From the NCBI GenBank assembly GCA_029844215.1, contig CM056721.1:56585815-56649814 (forward strand): a DNA stretch of 64,000 bases, read 5' to 3'. Within the stretch, counting starts at the first letter, position 1. Every line of letters begins with the position of its first letter. This DNA comes from Przewalskia tangutica (Eukaryota > Streptophyta > Magnoliopsida > Solanales > Solanaceae). Below, one piece after another: positions 22,343 to 34,737 of this stretch. The notes beneath the pieces were generated by a model. It saw only the letters and a list, made by a program, of their open reading frames with translations. It made no database searches and had not been told where the DNA came from. Both the position numbers and the translations under genes were made by a program.

Positions 22343-25010
22343 GCCTTTCCTTTTTACGTAAATCAAGACAATTACCATGCCTTCTTTTTACATAAACCAA
22401 GACAATTATCATGCCTTCTTTTTACATAACCCAAGACAATTACCATGCCTTATTTTTACAAGCCAAAGTACTATCAAGGCACACCTAAAATAATTCTCAT
22501 TTAAACAAGCCGAAGTACTATCAAGGCATACATAAAATAATTCTTATTTAAACAAGCCGAAGTACTATCAAGGCACACATAGAAAAATTCTCATTTAAAC
22601 AAGCCGAAGTACTATCAAGGCACACATAGAAAAATTCTCATTTAAACAAGCCGAAGTACTATCAAGGCACACATAGAAAAATTCTCATTTAAACAACCAA
22701 AGTACTACGTACGCCCATTCTTTTCAAAAGACTCATTTTTATACAAAGCCCCAAGATACTAACACTCGTAGTATCAAGGCATGTCTATTTTTCAAAATAA
22801 GTTACTACACCTTTAGAAATTCATTTCAAGGCTTTGAACCCAAGTAACTTCTAATTTTCACAATCTAGGCAACTTATGCCCACCAATAAAAAATAGACAA
22901 CTCTCTTAACCTTCCATAAAGCGGTTATAACCAACTTCCCATAAAGTCGTTATAACCCTTTATGGTTTTAGACAAATTCATTCTTTTTATAACCAAGAGA
23001 CTTATACTTTTAAAACCAAGTATCATATACTTTCAAATCAAGTTTCTTAACTTTCAAAATACTTCAAGTCTCGTAATCTTTAGAAATCAAGTAGCTTATA
23101 CTTTTAAATTCCAAGTAATCCACACCTTTAGAACAAGTTACTTCTCTTTAAATCATGTCATTTCTCCCCTTTTAAATCAATTAAGTAAATCACTCCTTTG
23201 ACTCCCCTAAAGTCATTATAACAACCTTTAGGTTTTGGAACTAAGGCACTAGCCAAAAGATTTGGAAACCACTTCTTTTTCAAGACTCTATGTACTTTAA
23301 GTAAAATACTTTCACTTTTGAAAATCCAAACTTCATCAAGGTAATGGAATATAACAACTTCCAATTTAAACATCCAAAGTACAATCAAGGAAGTATATAG
23401 AACAACTTCTATATTAGGCAATCCAAGTACAATCAAGGAGTGGATCATTTAAGGAGTAGGACTTACTTACTTTACCATAAGGAATCATGCTAGAAGAAGA
23501 GGAGATGGTTCACATACCTTTTCGGCTTAATCCACAAGCTAAGTCGAATACGCCGCACGTAGAAGTGTCAACCTATAATGGCCACAACATGACTATCAAC
23601 TTCTAGTTTCTAACGTAGAATAATACTAAGTATACGGTCTCTTATTCTACGAAAAATCGGGCAACACCTCCTTTGTTTCTACATACTTTTCCACATTTTT
23701 CAAGGCCCGATAATCAATAACCAACATGCCACATTTAAGGCTCAATACATCAACCAACAAAGGGGATTACACGCCTTACAATACGTGTAAAATTCTGCCC
23801 CGCAATTAATACCAACTAAGTCCATAATCAAAGCCATTCTCGGCTAACTTATTCAACAACACAAAGTTATTTCCAATTCTTTTTCAATCCAAGTCCTTAG
23901 GTCTAACATGTTATATAGTCATAAACAACTTTAAGAACTACAATTCCTTCTTTATATAACATGTGATGACTTAAACTAATAATCAAATCGAATTGTAATC
24001 TTAAGGGCTAAACATGATAGTTTTCGGATTAAGGTTCCAATAGCCAATAAACTTATCAAACTTCATACTATATACTTCATGCTTGCTAATATCCGTAGCT
24101 ACAACAATAATTAATCTTAATTACTAAAACGACAAGAATTGTTACCTTTATAAGCCCTTATAATTTCCAAGATTCAAAGTCGCTCCTTAAAAATTCTTAG
24201 CTCATTTCCTTTACGCTCCAATCCACTATTTGAAGCCTTTAGAAGTTCACAACCAACTTCTCTTCCATTTCCAATCCAAACTTGTGAAAACGACTTAGGT
24301 TTTCGCCTTGCGACTAACGTGAAAACGTCGTTTTTCCAAAATCTTTATATTGAGATATCCTTACAATATCCTTAGGGACCTTGGGTTAAAGTCTTGTGAA
24401 TAATAGCCAAACGTCGTTTTTTGTGTGGAAGCATAGCCAAACCCGAGAGCTCCTATAATGTAGCTCAAAGTTCCCTCAATTTTTTCTAAGTGTTGAAGAC
24501 TAGTCTTGCACTAGTGTAGTATATATAACACAATGGAGGGTCAAGATAACAACATATGAGTGGCTAGGATGAAGAGCACTTGGATAACTACACAAGTGGC
24601 AAGTTGACTTGGTCAATATTCTCAAGCTTTGAAGACTTGTCATCCACAATGGTCAAATGACCATTTTACCCTTGCTAATTTTCGTCAAAGACCATGTGGG
24701 GTGCCACGTGTCGCCCTCCCATTCGTCCATAAAAATTCGTAACCCTCTTGGGCCCCACAAAACGTAAAATTCCTCGGGTGGGCCCCACGTGACCAAATCC
24801 GTAAAAATAAATTTCCATAATGTTAATAAGTTCCATACTCTTCAAATAATGAATTTTGAGAATCTGATTCTCCTCAACGAACATTTTTCCTTTCCGACGT
24901 TCGGAAGATTTTCCGTCGGAAAAACAATTCTTCCTTTCGTACCAATTTCTCAAGTCTTGTGTTCTCGCGTCTATTCTCGTATACATGTCTTGGACTTACG
25001 GGGTGTAACA
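22343..25010 (-). repeat. R5 left (3') LTR, second part
   Basis: This continues from 12710 and ends in ACGGGGTGTAACA at 25010; the two parts sum to about 4.06 kb. It includes about five 47-bp tandem units (22470-22700), the donor-like GGTATGTGAA in reverse at 23509-23520, and a TATA-like tatatata near 24517 facing the minus direction. Confidence 0.9.
22470..22700 (-). repeat. 47-bp minisatellite in R5 LTR, about five copies
   Basis: The unit is built on GCCGAAGTACTATCAAGGCA and an ATTCTCATTTAAACAA spacer, with a period of 47 bp between successive AGTACTATCAAGG. It is related to the 48-bp array in R9 and the array in R10. Confidence 0.88.
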
Positions 25011-25046
25011 TTCTTCCCCCCTTAGAAACATTCGTCCCCGAATGTT
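25011..25046 (-). promoter_or_regulatory. R5 polypurine tract complement and hairpin
   Basis: TTCTTCCCCCCTTAG is the complement of the PPT. It is followed by the intact inverted repeat AACATTCG-TCCC-CGAATGTT at 25027-25046. Confidence 0.85.
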
Positions 25047-26283
25047 CTTAGTCGGTTATCAAGCTATACAAACTCCGGCATAATCTTTTTACTATGCCTA
25101 CCAATCAATACTGCACAAGACCAACGATGCCACACATGGCCACCACATAACATACGTAAACATAACAATGGACCTTCCGTCCGCGGTCCCTTCTCACAAA
25201 ACTCGAAGGTTACAGTCTTATAAAAAAAACGGGATCTTTAGAGGTTCCTTTCTTTTTCCCGTACTAGGGATGGCCCTGTCGTAATCTAAGTCATGGGACT
25301 AACATTATCTGAATCCTTCAGTCAGGCTCCCACTCATCTAACTGATGTGTTCCGTCGTTTTACTTCCCTTCTCTGTCTCACTTAGTCATCAAACTAGTTG
25401 GGACATGAATCTATAATCTGCCTAGCTTAGTTTACCAACCGGTGTAAACTCTAATACTAGTGGCATCTCAATCACGAGAACCTATGGACAGTGTTACTGA
25501 ACCTAAGTTGTGTGTATCATCACAGTTAACCTCCACTCATGGCCTAAAAGAAATTTTCTCTACGCACTTTCATTACTCATAACTATAATCACTATAGTTC
25601 TCTTAAACCTTGTTCCTTCCTTTCTTACTTGTCATACTTTCTCGTACTTCCAAACTTATTTTAGTACACGTACAACATCTCAAATATTGTTTCTGTTCTC
25701 CAATCCTTGGAGTTACTATCCAAACTTGGCCATCGTGCTATTTGAATTTTCGCTAAGGCTCCTCTCGGTCCTTACGACCTGGTTTCGGTAGAACGCATCC
25801 ACAAACTCGTACAACGATCAACTAGACTTGGGCCTTGCATCCTCGTGACCATATCACATAGCGAGACCATATCCAACTGACATCACCCCATTCCATACTA
25901 CTGGCTGACCCGAAATGAGTCCATAACCCGACCCATCGTCATACTTAACTTCTCATTCTTAGTCTGAAATAAATTTCTCTCTTATCTCAAGGTACTCCTC
26001 ACCCTATCCCCTATTCACTAGAGGTTTGTCACATAGGCCCAAGTATTTCTACTGTACATTCTTCCCTAACGTTCTTACACTTATTATGGGGTAATTACAA
26101 CTTGTGAACCCTACACAACTATAGTCTCAGCTCACTTTATCATTCTTGTCAACATTCTTAACTTTTCACTTTACTAATCAGAGTATCCCTACCTCTGGGG
26201 GTACTATCACTTTACAACTTCTAGCAACAAAGGGGAAACATATACGCTAGGGCAAAATCTGAATCTATTAATGCACGTATGAT
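25047..26283 (-). other. R5 internal region downstream of gag, no intact coding
   Basis: No protease, reverse transcriptase or integrase was recognised. The part at about 25590-25960 matches, in reverse, the R6 block at 17600-17900 and the R7 block at 51850-52140, including the stretch ending GTTTGTGGATGCGTTCTACC. The order gag, shared block, PPT is therefore common to several gag-pol-deficient elements. Confidence 0.65.
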
Positions 26284-26995
26284 TCAAAAGAATCGAAATA
26301 TACCTGTAACCCCATGCAATGTTGCCTCCTGATCCTGCCCAGTAGTCACCTCATCTATGCGGTTCAAAGGACCGCCAGAACTATAAACTCCACCCTGACC
26401 TCTACCACGGCTGACTGACATCTGAACACCCTGCCCTGGGGGACGCACAACTGTGGAGAAAAGGGAACCAACCACCGGTCTCGTAGGCTGAGCCACCTTA
26501 CCAGTGCTCTTTCTAACAGGACATTCCCACTGCTTATGGCCCGGACAGTCACAAGAATAACAAACACCTGTGCCATGATGGCATTTCCCCAAATGACGCT
26601 TACTACATCGGAAACACTGAGGAATAGGTGGCCTCGACTGAGAAAATCCTCTGCTCCTTTGGGAACCTCGACTCCTGGAGCTTGGACCGACTCCTAAATG
26701 CCTTGTGGGGTCCAATATCCCACCTGTGATCTGCGGGGGTATGTACTAGGTAGGCTGGGACGAATATCTCACTCACTGCTGAGGTTGCTCGTCCAAAAAC
26801 TCACTGGGATAACCAACTGGTCTAGCCCTCTTACGCTGATCTCCGCGTTGGCCCTCTACCCTCTATACACCTATCTGTACTGGCCGAATAACTTCCTGCT
26901 GGTGAAACTGTAGCACCGCTATCTTGGTCAATAACATAACTGCTTCCCTTATGACCCTATAGTCTTCCTCATCGAGAAATCTGAGGCTCGTGCCG
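26284..26995 (-). pseudogene. gag: R5 gag remnant (nucleocapsid kept, capsid deleted)
   Basis: The 143-residue frame at 26715-26284 is a Gag C-terminal part. It has an S/R-rich linker, then a zinc-knuckle region with CFRCSKRHLGKC and an intact CCHC knuckle CYSCDCPGHKQWEC at about residues 33-60. The frame stops near where the protease would begin. Upstream (26716-26995) an interrupted frame includes a segment like LDEEDYRVIREAVMLLTKI. Its position fits the Gag N-terminus, but the central capsid motif found in R1 and R11 is absent, so an internal deletion is likely. It cannot form a working Gag. Confidence 0.75.
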
Positions 26996-27679
26996 TGTCA
27001 CGCCAACCCGGGCAGATCGGTGCCCTACCTGGGCACCCTTCTACCTGAATGACACAAGCAAATTGCGGAACTTATATAATACCTCGTTTTTTTTAAAACC
27101 AACACACATGCAAGGGCAAAGCCGACAAGGCTGCCATATAATATACATAATCAAAAGACACTAAACTGTACACGAGTCCAATCGCACATATGAATACAGA
27201 CCTCTAAGAGTTATACTGAACTATGACGGGACAAGGCCCCGCCGTACCCATAACTGTAAAAGCACATCAAGGATCTATACCAAAATGATAAACTCCTGAA
27301 CAGATGGAGCTATCCAAAAACTCTGAGCAGGGTCCTACACCTGCAGATCACCAAACTGCGTACCTAAACCTGCGGCATGAGCGCATCCCCCCGAAGGAGG
27401 TCAGTAGGAAGAATGTACCAAGTATGTGAAACAGTAAGTACTGTAAAGAAATCATAACAGTCTATAGAAAACAGGAGACATGTATGATAGCCAAACTACA
27501 GTACACAATACATAAGCAGTCATATCAAGTCAGGGACACATGCCCTCAAAGTCATTACTCAAATATAACCATGGGTCTCACGCCCAGAATATCAATCATG
27601 CCCGTGGAATCCTTCCTCACTGCCGGCAGTCCATGATATAATATAACACCAGATAAGCATACATGAACACCAAGTACCA
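26996..27679 (-). repeat. R5 right (5') LTR, first part
   Basis: It starts TGTCACGCCAACCCGG and aligns with 11322-12010. Close to the start it reads GATCGGTGCC where the left LTR has GACTGGTGCC. It is cut at 27679 by R7; the rest lies outside the window. The last five bases, TACCA, are the expected R7 duplication. Confidence 0.85.
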
Positions 27680-28015
27680 TGTTACACCCCGGAATTCCAG
27701 GATATGTTTATAAGGACGTACGTAAGAACTCAAAATGTTAAGATTTGAGACGAGTAAAAATTTATCGGAATTTTGGAATTTGTCGGAAAACGAAATATCA
27801 TGATTTAACGGGAGGGCGACACGTGTCACCCCCCTTAGTGGTCTTGGTCAAATTTGTGCATGGGTAGAATGGTCATTTGACCATAATTAAGATGAAAGTC
27901 TTGCTAGGCTAAGAGATTGACAACATTGACCAAGTCATTGAGCCCACATAGCATAATATTTAAATAAAATGCATCCAAGCCACCCATTTGTTTTAATCTA
28001 GACCTTCCATTTGGT

Positions 28016-28022
28016 TATATAA
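28016..28022 (+). promoter_or_regulatory. Putative TATA box, R7 5' LTR
   Basis: TATATAA lies between GACCTTCCATTTGG and TAGTAGCAAGACAAGG, the same setting as in other LTRs. The 3' LTR has TATATAAG at 52826-52833. Confidence 0.6.
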
Positions 28023-28762
28023 TCTTCCTTAGTAGCAAGACAAGGCTTAACACTTACAAAAAAATTCAAGAATTTGAAGAAACCCTTTGAGGGCTCTCGG
28101 CTTTAGCATCCATTAGGAGAGAAATATTTTTGTTTGTTGTCCAATAAGCTCCATACTTTAAACCAAGGTACCTAAGGGTATTGTAAGTGTATCTCAATAG
28201 AAAGATCCCGGAAAAGTGGTGTTTTCGTATTAGTCGCAAGGCGAAAACCTAAGGAGTTATTCAACTTTGAAGTTGGAACTTGAAGAGGAGTTCTTCATAA
28301 GCTTCTAAGGGTTGGTTGGAGTGGATTGGAACGTCGAAAAGAGGAGCTAAAGTTGCTAAGGATCGACTTGTAATCTTGGATCATATTTGGGCTAAATGAG
28401 GTAATAATCTTCGTCTTACTTTTGTAATTGAAGATTCCATGTTATGATAAGTTAGAAATGATCATGTGATATGTGTTATGAAGATTGATAAGTGTTATGG
28501 AAATTTGGAAGCTCAAATCCGAAAATGACATGTTAAGCCATTTGAAATTGAAATACAATTTGGTCGATAATTAGAATCGTCGCATGATTACCTACTTGAG
28601 GATTGTAGTAGTTATAATCGATTGCGGATTGATAACATGTTATACTAAACAACTTGAATTGGAAAATAATTGGTATTGTTGTCCCTAATTGCCGAATGGA
28701 CATTGTATTTTTGGACTAGTTTAATGTCAATTGTGGGGCGGAATTTTACACGTATTGTAAGA

Positions 28763-28767
28763 CGTGT
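28763..28767. repeat. Target-site duplication CGTGT, left copy (R8)
   Basis: It precedes the R8 start TGTCACGACCCG and matches 47907-47911. The empty site GGCGTGTAATCCCC is seen in the R7 3' LTR near 53573. Confidence 0.94.
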
Positions 28768-29254
28768 TGTCACGACCCGATCCCGGGCCCGTGACTGGTG
28801 CCTTACCCGGGCACCCAAGTAGATATACATCAGAGTAACCAGCGGAATATAAAAACAAAGACATGAAGCAATAAAGAGTAAGAACAATCTAACCAAGAAA
28901 AAGTCGCCTTTCGACATGTATATATATACCAAAACTTGAACAGTTACATCCTTTACAACCATGCCCACAACAGTACTACAGACCTCTAAGAATTTTTATA
29001 ACAACTATGACGGGACAGGGCCCCGCCATACCCCTGAATGTACAAGTACCTACAATCTCAGGGAAATCATACCAAAAGATAAGCCTCCGGAGAAACGGAG
29101 CTTCCCAAAAACCCACCGTACCAACAATGCTATAAAACTGTATCACGAGGTCTTCCTACACCGCCAAATGATCGAAGCTGAGCCACTCGCCTGCAGTATC
29201 ATTGTGCGCGTCTAATCCTGGAACTCCCTTAGTTTCGCATAGGCCACATAGGTC

Positions 29255-29460
29255 CGCATGAGGTATTCCTCACATCGCAGGGCAGCTAACCCTCGACAAC
29301 ATCCTGGACTCCCGCCATCCGCATGGCCATATGGACCGCATGAGGTATTCCTCGCATCGGCGTAACACACCCGGCGGTTCCTGGAACTCCCGCAGCTCCG
29401 CATAGGTCCCATGGACCCGCATGAGGTATTCCTCGCATCGGGGGGCAGCTAACCCCCGAC
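29255..29460 (-). repeat. Repeats with GAGGTATTCCTCGCATCG core, R8 left LTR
   Basis: Three spaced copies of CCGCATGAGGTATTCCTCGC occur, each followed by an A/T-poor spacer. The core GAGG-TATT-CCTC is itself an inverted repeat. Related copies occur in the right LTR (45040-45245), R9 (32505-32700), R10 (40955-41215) and R11 (56725-56760). Confidence 0.75.
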
Positions 29461-30720
29461 ATCATAACAAGTCAGGGGGGGTAAGTGATATAATACCAGC
29501 ACAACGGGTTTATCGTTAAACAACATAAGCACAACAAGAAAAACCCCCTTACACAACGTCACAAGACACTAACACACGTAGCATCATAACATGTTCACTT
29601 TATCAAAGCAACAAGAAAGTATTACAAGGCTATCACAAAACCTAGGCAAGTTACTCACACAAGGTACTTTCGTTTCATGTCAACAAATCCGGGTTTTAAC
29701 CCCAAGGTACTACATACTTTAACTCTTTAAAAAGATCCATTTCTTTCACAAAAGTCACATGATACCCGTAGTATCAGAATAGAGTAACTATCTTTTTAAG
29801 TAAACCAAAACAATTTCCATACCTTCTTTTTAAATCCACTTAAGACAAAAGCATGCCTTCTTTTTTTTTTAAACAAAAACACTTCAAATCTTCAAGTCTC
29901 TCTCTTTTATAAAACAAGTCCCTTACTTTGGAATTTTTAAGAAAATCAAAACTTGTTTTTAATGATCTTATTAAAGCAGCTATGATCAAGGAAATGTAAT
30001 ACAATTTTGTTTTATCTTAGCTTCTATGCAGATGGAAGATTCTACTTGTTTTAAGTTAATTATTAGTCATTACATTTTCCTTTATTAACGCTGCAATGGC
30101 TTGTTCGATACTCATTCCCATTTCCGAAATCAATATAACATTATTATTAAAAACCAAGTACTCATTACTCACGAATGAGGTTTCACAACTTTCCACACAA
30201 TTCAAGTTCTTCACATATCAAATCAAGTCAAATATAAGTCAAGTCTCTTATCTTTTTAAAAATCAATAAACCATTCTTTTACCTACATAAAGTTGTTATA
30301 ATTAACTTCCCATAAAGCCATTATAACACTTTATGTTTTAAACCAACTTAATTCGTTTAGCACACGTACGTCTACCGTACTACATAGTTTACAACAATCA
30401 TGCTAGAAAGGATAGGAAGAGGTTCACATACCTCACGACGATTATCGACAATTAGGAAAACGCTCCAAAGTACTATAACCTTGCTAGCCCTTTTCCGGCC
30501 TTCAAGTAGAATACGCTACTCGTAGTACTTCCACCTATAATGGCCATGAAACGTCTATTAACCTCTAGATCTCTTCGTAGGATATTTCTAAGAACAAGGT
30601 TCCATATCCTACGGAAAATTCGGCAGCACCTCCCCCGTTTCTACTCAATTTTCCACCTTTTTCAAGGCCCGATAACCGTATTTAACATACTATAATTAAG
30701 GTGCCCTGATTCCGATTTTT

Positions 30721-30920
30721 AAAGAAGGGGATCACACGCCCAAACGGAACGCAATTAACAATCTTCCCCTTAACAACAACAATAATTAAAGAAGGGGATC
30801 ACACGCCCAAACGGAACGCGATTAACAATCTTCCCCTTAACAACAACAATAATTAAAGAAGGGGATCACACGCCCAAACGGAACGCGATTAACAATCTTC
30901 CCCTTAACAACAATGTAAAT
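30721..30920 (-). repeat. 67-bp tandem triplication in R8 left LTR
   Basis: Three copies of a unit starting AAAGAAGGGGATCACACGCC, with successive starts at 30721, 30788 and 30855, are followed by a 17-bp triplet repeat based on GTAAATACAGTCC. The right LTR has the same triplication at 46592-46790, so it predates insertion. Confidence 0.9.
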
Positions 30921-32504
30921 ACAGTCCAAAGTAAATACAGTCCAAAGTAAATACAGTCCTTAAGTTGGGGTCCTTGGCCAACTTTTACAATTTCACTTAT
31001 CCAACTACTTCATTAGTCTCTCAACTTATATTCCAATCTTTATATAAGTTATAGTTTCTTTGTGGTTAACTTCTTAGTAAGTAATGGATACATTTTTACC
31101 ATTTTAATGGCTAATATGTCAATTCTCCTTTTAACAAGTTAACAAGATCCAAATATTTCCTTATATCTCATACTTCATAATATACTTCCAATATATGTAT
31201 AATATCTAATATACATAATAATCAACTTCACAAAGAGGTTAAGGTTCATTACCTCAAAAATAGCCCAAAAATATCCAAGAACTTAAAGTCGCTCCTTAAG
31301 CAAGTTTTAGCTCCAAATCTTTGTGTTCCAAACCACCACAAGTCACCCTTAGAAGTTCCTAACCAGCTTCTATTCAAGAATTAACTCCAAAAAGTGAAGA
31401 ACACTAAGGTTCCAAATATTGCATGCTCTCGGCCAAGGGGGGAATTTTTGAGGCTAGGGTATGAAATCTTGTCTAACTCTTGGTTAATAATCTTCCTAAT
31501 ACATTAAGGAAGAACACTTAGAAGTTTAAGAATTTTTGGACAACAATTGCTCAAAAAAATACAAGGTTGGACGAGAGCAACTAGGGAGGGAGAGAAAAAT
31601 ATTTTCAAGTCTTGAAATGTTCTAGGTGTGGAAGATTTCATCAACTAGAGGTGTTTATATAGGACAACCAAGGGCTAGGATTGAAACATGTGTATGGTAT
31701 AGATTGAGGACATGTGTTTGTGTGGGTCCCTTTTGTCACGCCCCGAACCCCGGGCCCGTGACTGGTGCCCTACCTGGGCACCCTTCTACCTTAACAACTA
31801 AGTAAACTGCGGAAATCAAATAACACCTTTTTTTTTTAAAACCAACGTACGTGCAAGGCAAAGCCAACAAGGCTGCCATATAATATACATAAACAAAAGA
31901 CACTACACCGTACATGAGTCCAATTCCACATATGAATACAGACCTCTAAGAGTTATACTGAACTATGACGGGACAAGGCCCCGCCATTTCATAATCGCAT
32001 AAAGCACATCTTGAAGGATCTATACCAAAAAGATAAACTCCTGAACAGATGGAGCTATCCAAAAACTCTGAGCAGGGTCCAACACCTGCCGATCACCAAA
32101 CTGCGTACCTAAACCTACGGTATGAACGCAGCCCCCCGAAGGAGGTCAGTACGAAGAATGTACCAAGTATGTGAAACAGTAAGTACTGTAATAAAATCAT
32201 AATAGTCTAAACAAAACAGGAGACATGTATGATAGCCAACCTACAGTACACAATACATAACAGTCATATCAAGTCAGGGACGCATGCCCTCAAAGTCATT
32301 ACTAAAATATAACCATGGGTCTCACATCCATAATATCAATCATGCCCGTGGAATCATTCCTCACTGCCGGCAGTCCATGATAATCAAATTACAGTACACT
32401 GTGCCTTACTAACAATGAGAGTAAATGGTAGTATACTTACAATATAAATTAGGAAGCTCACGATCAAAGCAGGACCACCCGCCCGCAGTATCATTAAGAA
32501 ATCC

Positions 32505-32700
32505 TACTCCTGGGACTATTTCACCCGCATAGGTCGCGTGGACCCGCATGAGGTATTCCTCGCATGGGACTATTTCACCCGCATAAGCCCTTACGGACTC
32601 GCATGAGGTATTCCTCGCATAGGTTGGACCCGCCCGCATGGGACTATTTCACCCGCATAAGCCCTTGCGGACTCGCATGAGGTATTCCTCGCATCGTGGG
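32505..32700 (-). repeat. Repeats with GGGACTATTTCACCCGCAT core, R9
   Basis: Three imperfect copies combine GGACTATTTCACCCGCATA with CGCATGAGGTATTCCTCGCA. The R10 counterpart (40955-41215) is in reverse orientation, as expected for an LTR on the other strand. Confidence 0.8.
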
Positions 32701-32804
32701 TAGCAAATCCACGGAATATGCAAATGCCACAAACCCGGGGAATGACCCCGAAATGAATGATATACCACTAGCGCACATCCGGCTATTACCAGCACACATA
32801 GGCA

Positions 32805-33360
32805 ATTCTCAATTAAACAAGCCAAAGTACTTATCAAGGCACACATGGAATAATTCTCAATTAATCAAGCCAAAGTACTTATCAAGGCACACTTAGACTA
32901 ATTCTCAATTAATCAAGCCAAAGTACTTATCAAGGCACACTTAGAATAATTCACAATTAATCAAGCCAAGTACTTATCAAGGCACACTTAGAATAATTCT
33001 CAATTAATCAGGCCAAAGTACTTATCAAGGCACACTTAGAATAATTCTCAATTAATCAAGCCAAAGTACTTATCAAGACACACTTAGACTAATTCTCAAT
33101 TAATCAAGCCAAAGTACTTATCAAGGCACACTTAGACTAATTCTCAATTAATCAAGCCAAAGTACTTATCAAGGCACACTTAGACTAATTCTCAATTAAT
33201 CAAGCCAAAGTACTTATCAAGGCACACTTAGACTAATTCTCAATTAATCAAGACAAAGTACTTATCAAGGCACACTTAGACTAATTCTCAATTAATCAAG
33301 CCAAAGTACTTATCAAGGCACACTTAGACTAATTCTCAATTAATCAAGCCAAAGTACTAC
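32805..33360 (-). repeat. 48-bp minisatellite in R9, about 11-12 copies
   Basis: The unit is made of CAAAGTACTTATCAAGGCAC and ACTTAGACTAATTCTCAATT followed by AATCAAGC. The period is 48 bp across most of the array. Variation between copies is a few bases only, indicating recent amplification. Confidence 0.93.
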
Positions 33361-34737
33361 GTACATACATTCTTTTCAAAAGAATCCTTTTTATGTAATA
33401 CCCCAAGATACTAACACCCGTAGTATCAAGGTGTGTCTATTTTTCAAAGTATGTTACTACACTCTTAGAAAACTCATTTCAAAGCTTGAAATCAAGTAAC
33501 TTCAAATTTTCACAATCAAGGCAACTTATGCCCATTAATCAAAATAGACAACTTTCTAAACCTTCCATAAAGCCGTTATAACCAACTTCCCATAAAGTCG
33601 TTATAACCCTTTATGGTTTTTAGTATATAGAAAACAAGTTTCTTCTACTTTTAAACCTTCAAATCAAGTTTCTTAACTTTCAAAAATACTTCGAGTCTCT
33701 TAATATATAGAAAACAAGTTTCTTCTACTTTTAAACCTTAAGTAACTCACACTTTTAAAACAAGTTACTTCTCTTAAATCATGTCATTTCTCCTCTTTTA
33801 AAACAATTAAGTAAATCACTCATTTGACTCCCCTAAAGTCATTATAATGACCTTTAGGTTTTGGAACTAAGGCACTAGCCAAAAGATTTGGAAACCGCTT
33901 CCTTTTCAAGACTCTATGTACTTTAAGTAAAATACTTTCACTTTTAAGAATCCAACTTCACTAAGGCAATGGATTATACAACTTACAATTTAAACATCAA
34001 AGTACAATCAATGGAAGCACATAGAACAAATTCTACTTTAGGCAATCCAAATATAACCAAGGAATGGATCATTTAAGGAGTAGGACGCACTTTCTTTATC
34101 TTAAGGAATCATGCTAGAAGAGGAGATAGTTCACATACCTTTTCGGCTAAATCCACAAGCTAAGCCGAATACGCCGTACGTAGGAGTGTCAACCTATAAT
34201 GGTCACAACATGACTATCAATTCTAGTTTCTAACGTAGAATAATACTAAGTATACGGTCTCTAATTCTACGGAAAATCGGGCAGCACTTCCTTTGTTTCT
34301 ACTCACTTTGCCACCTTTTTCAAGGCTGTATACAATAACCAACACGCCACATTTAAAGCTCAAAACAACAACCAAACAAAGGGGATTACACGCCTTACAA
34401 TACGTGTAAAATTCCGCCCCACAATTAATACGAAGTAGTTCCATATTCAAGCCATTCTCGGCCAACAACAACCAACAATTCAAAGTCTTTTCCAATCCTT
34501 TTCCAATTCCAAGTTCTAAGGTCTAACATGTTATATAGTCATAAACAACTTCAACAACTACAATTTCTTTTTTTTATACAACATGCGACGACTTAAACTA
34601 ATAATCGACTTGAATTGTAATCTTAAAGCTAAACATGCTAGTTTTCGGATTAGGGTTCCAATAGTCAATACACTTATCAAACTTCATACTATATATCTCA
34701 TGCTTGCTAAAATTCCATAGCTACAACGATAAGTAAA

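Larger units (their letters stand above)
11322..27679 (-). mobile_element. R5: Ty3/Gypsy-type element, split by R6 and R7, right part outside window
   Basis: On the minus strand: 5' LTR from 26996 rightward (interrupted by R7 at 27680), internal region 25011-26995 with a gag remnant, PPT complement at 25011, and 3' LTR 11322-25010 interrupted by R6 (12711-22337). R5 entered the last 55 bp or so of the R4 LTR; the left flank 11317-11321 reads AGAAG. No canonical PBS is seen beside 26996, so the 5' internal edge is damaged. Confidence 0.85.
27680..28767 (+). repeat. R7 5' LTR, first part
   Basis: It begins TGTTACACCCCGGAATTCC and runs to the CGTGT at 28763-28767, where R8 enters. The uninterrupted version is visible in the 3' LTR at about 52492-53576 and aligns throughout. 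Confidence 0.93.
28768..31733 (-). repeat. R8 left (3') LTR, first part
   Basis: It starts TGTCACGACCCGATCCCGG and aligns with 44150-47600. It lacks about 410 bp present in the right LTR (junction near 29108; right-LTR bases about 44488-44897) and about 80 bp near 29512. R9 enters after CCTTT at 31729-31733. A TATATAAA-type box in minus orientation lies at 31654-31661. Confidence 0.92.

Noticed and set aside
27001..27060. Possible separate LTR family based on the odd start TGTCACGCCAACCCGG
   Set aside because: The rest of the segment matches the R5 left LTR; the odd start is explained by the CTG/TCG-type changes noted in the findings.
29255..29460. Evenly spaced GAGGTATTCCTCGCATCG copies suggesting a CRISPR array
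   Set aside because: Only a few copies are present, spacers are related to each other, the setting is a plant LTR, and the same repeats recur in other LTRs.
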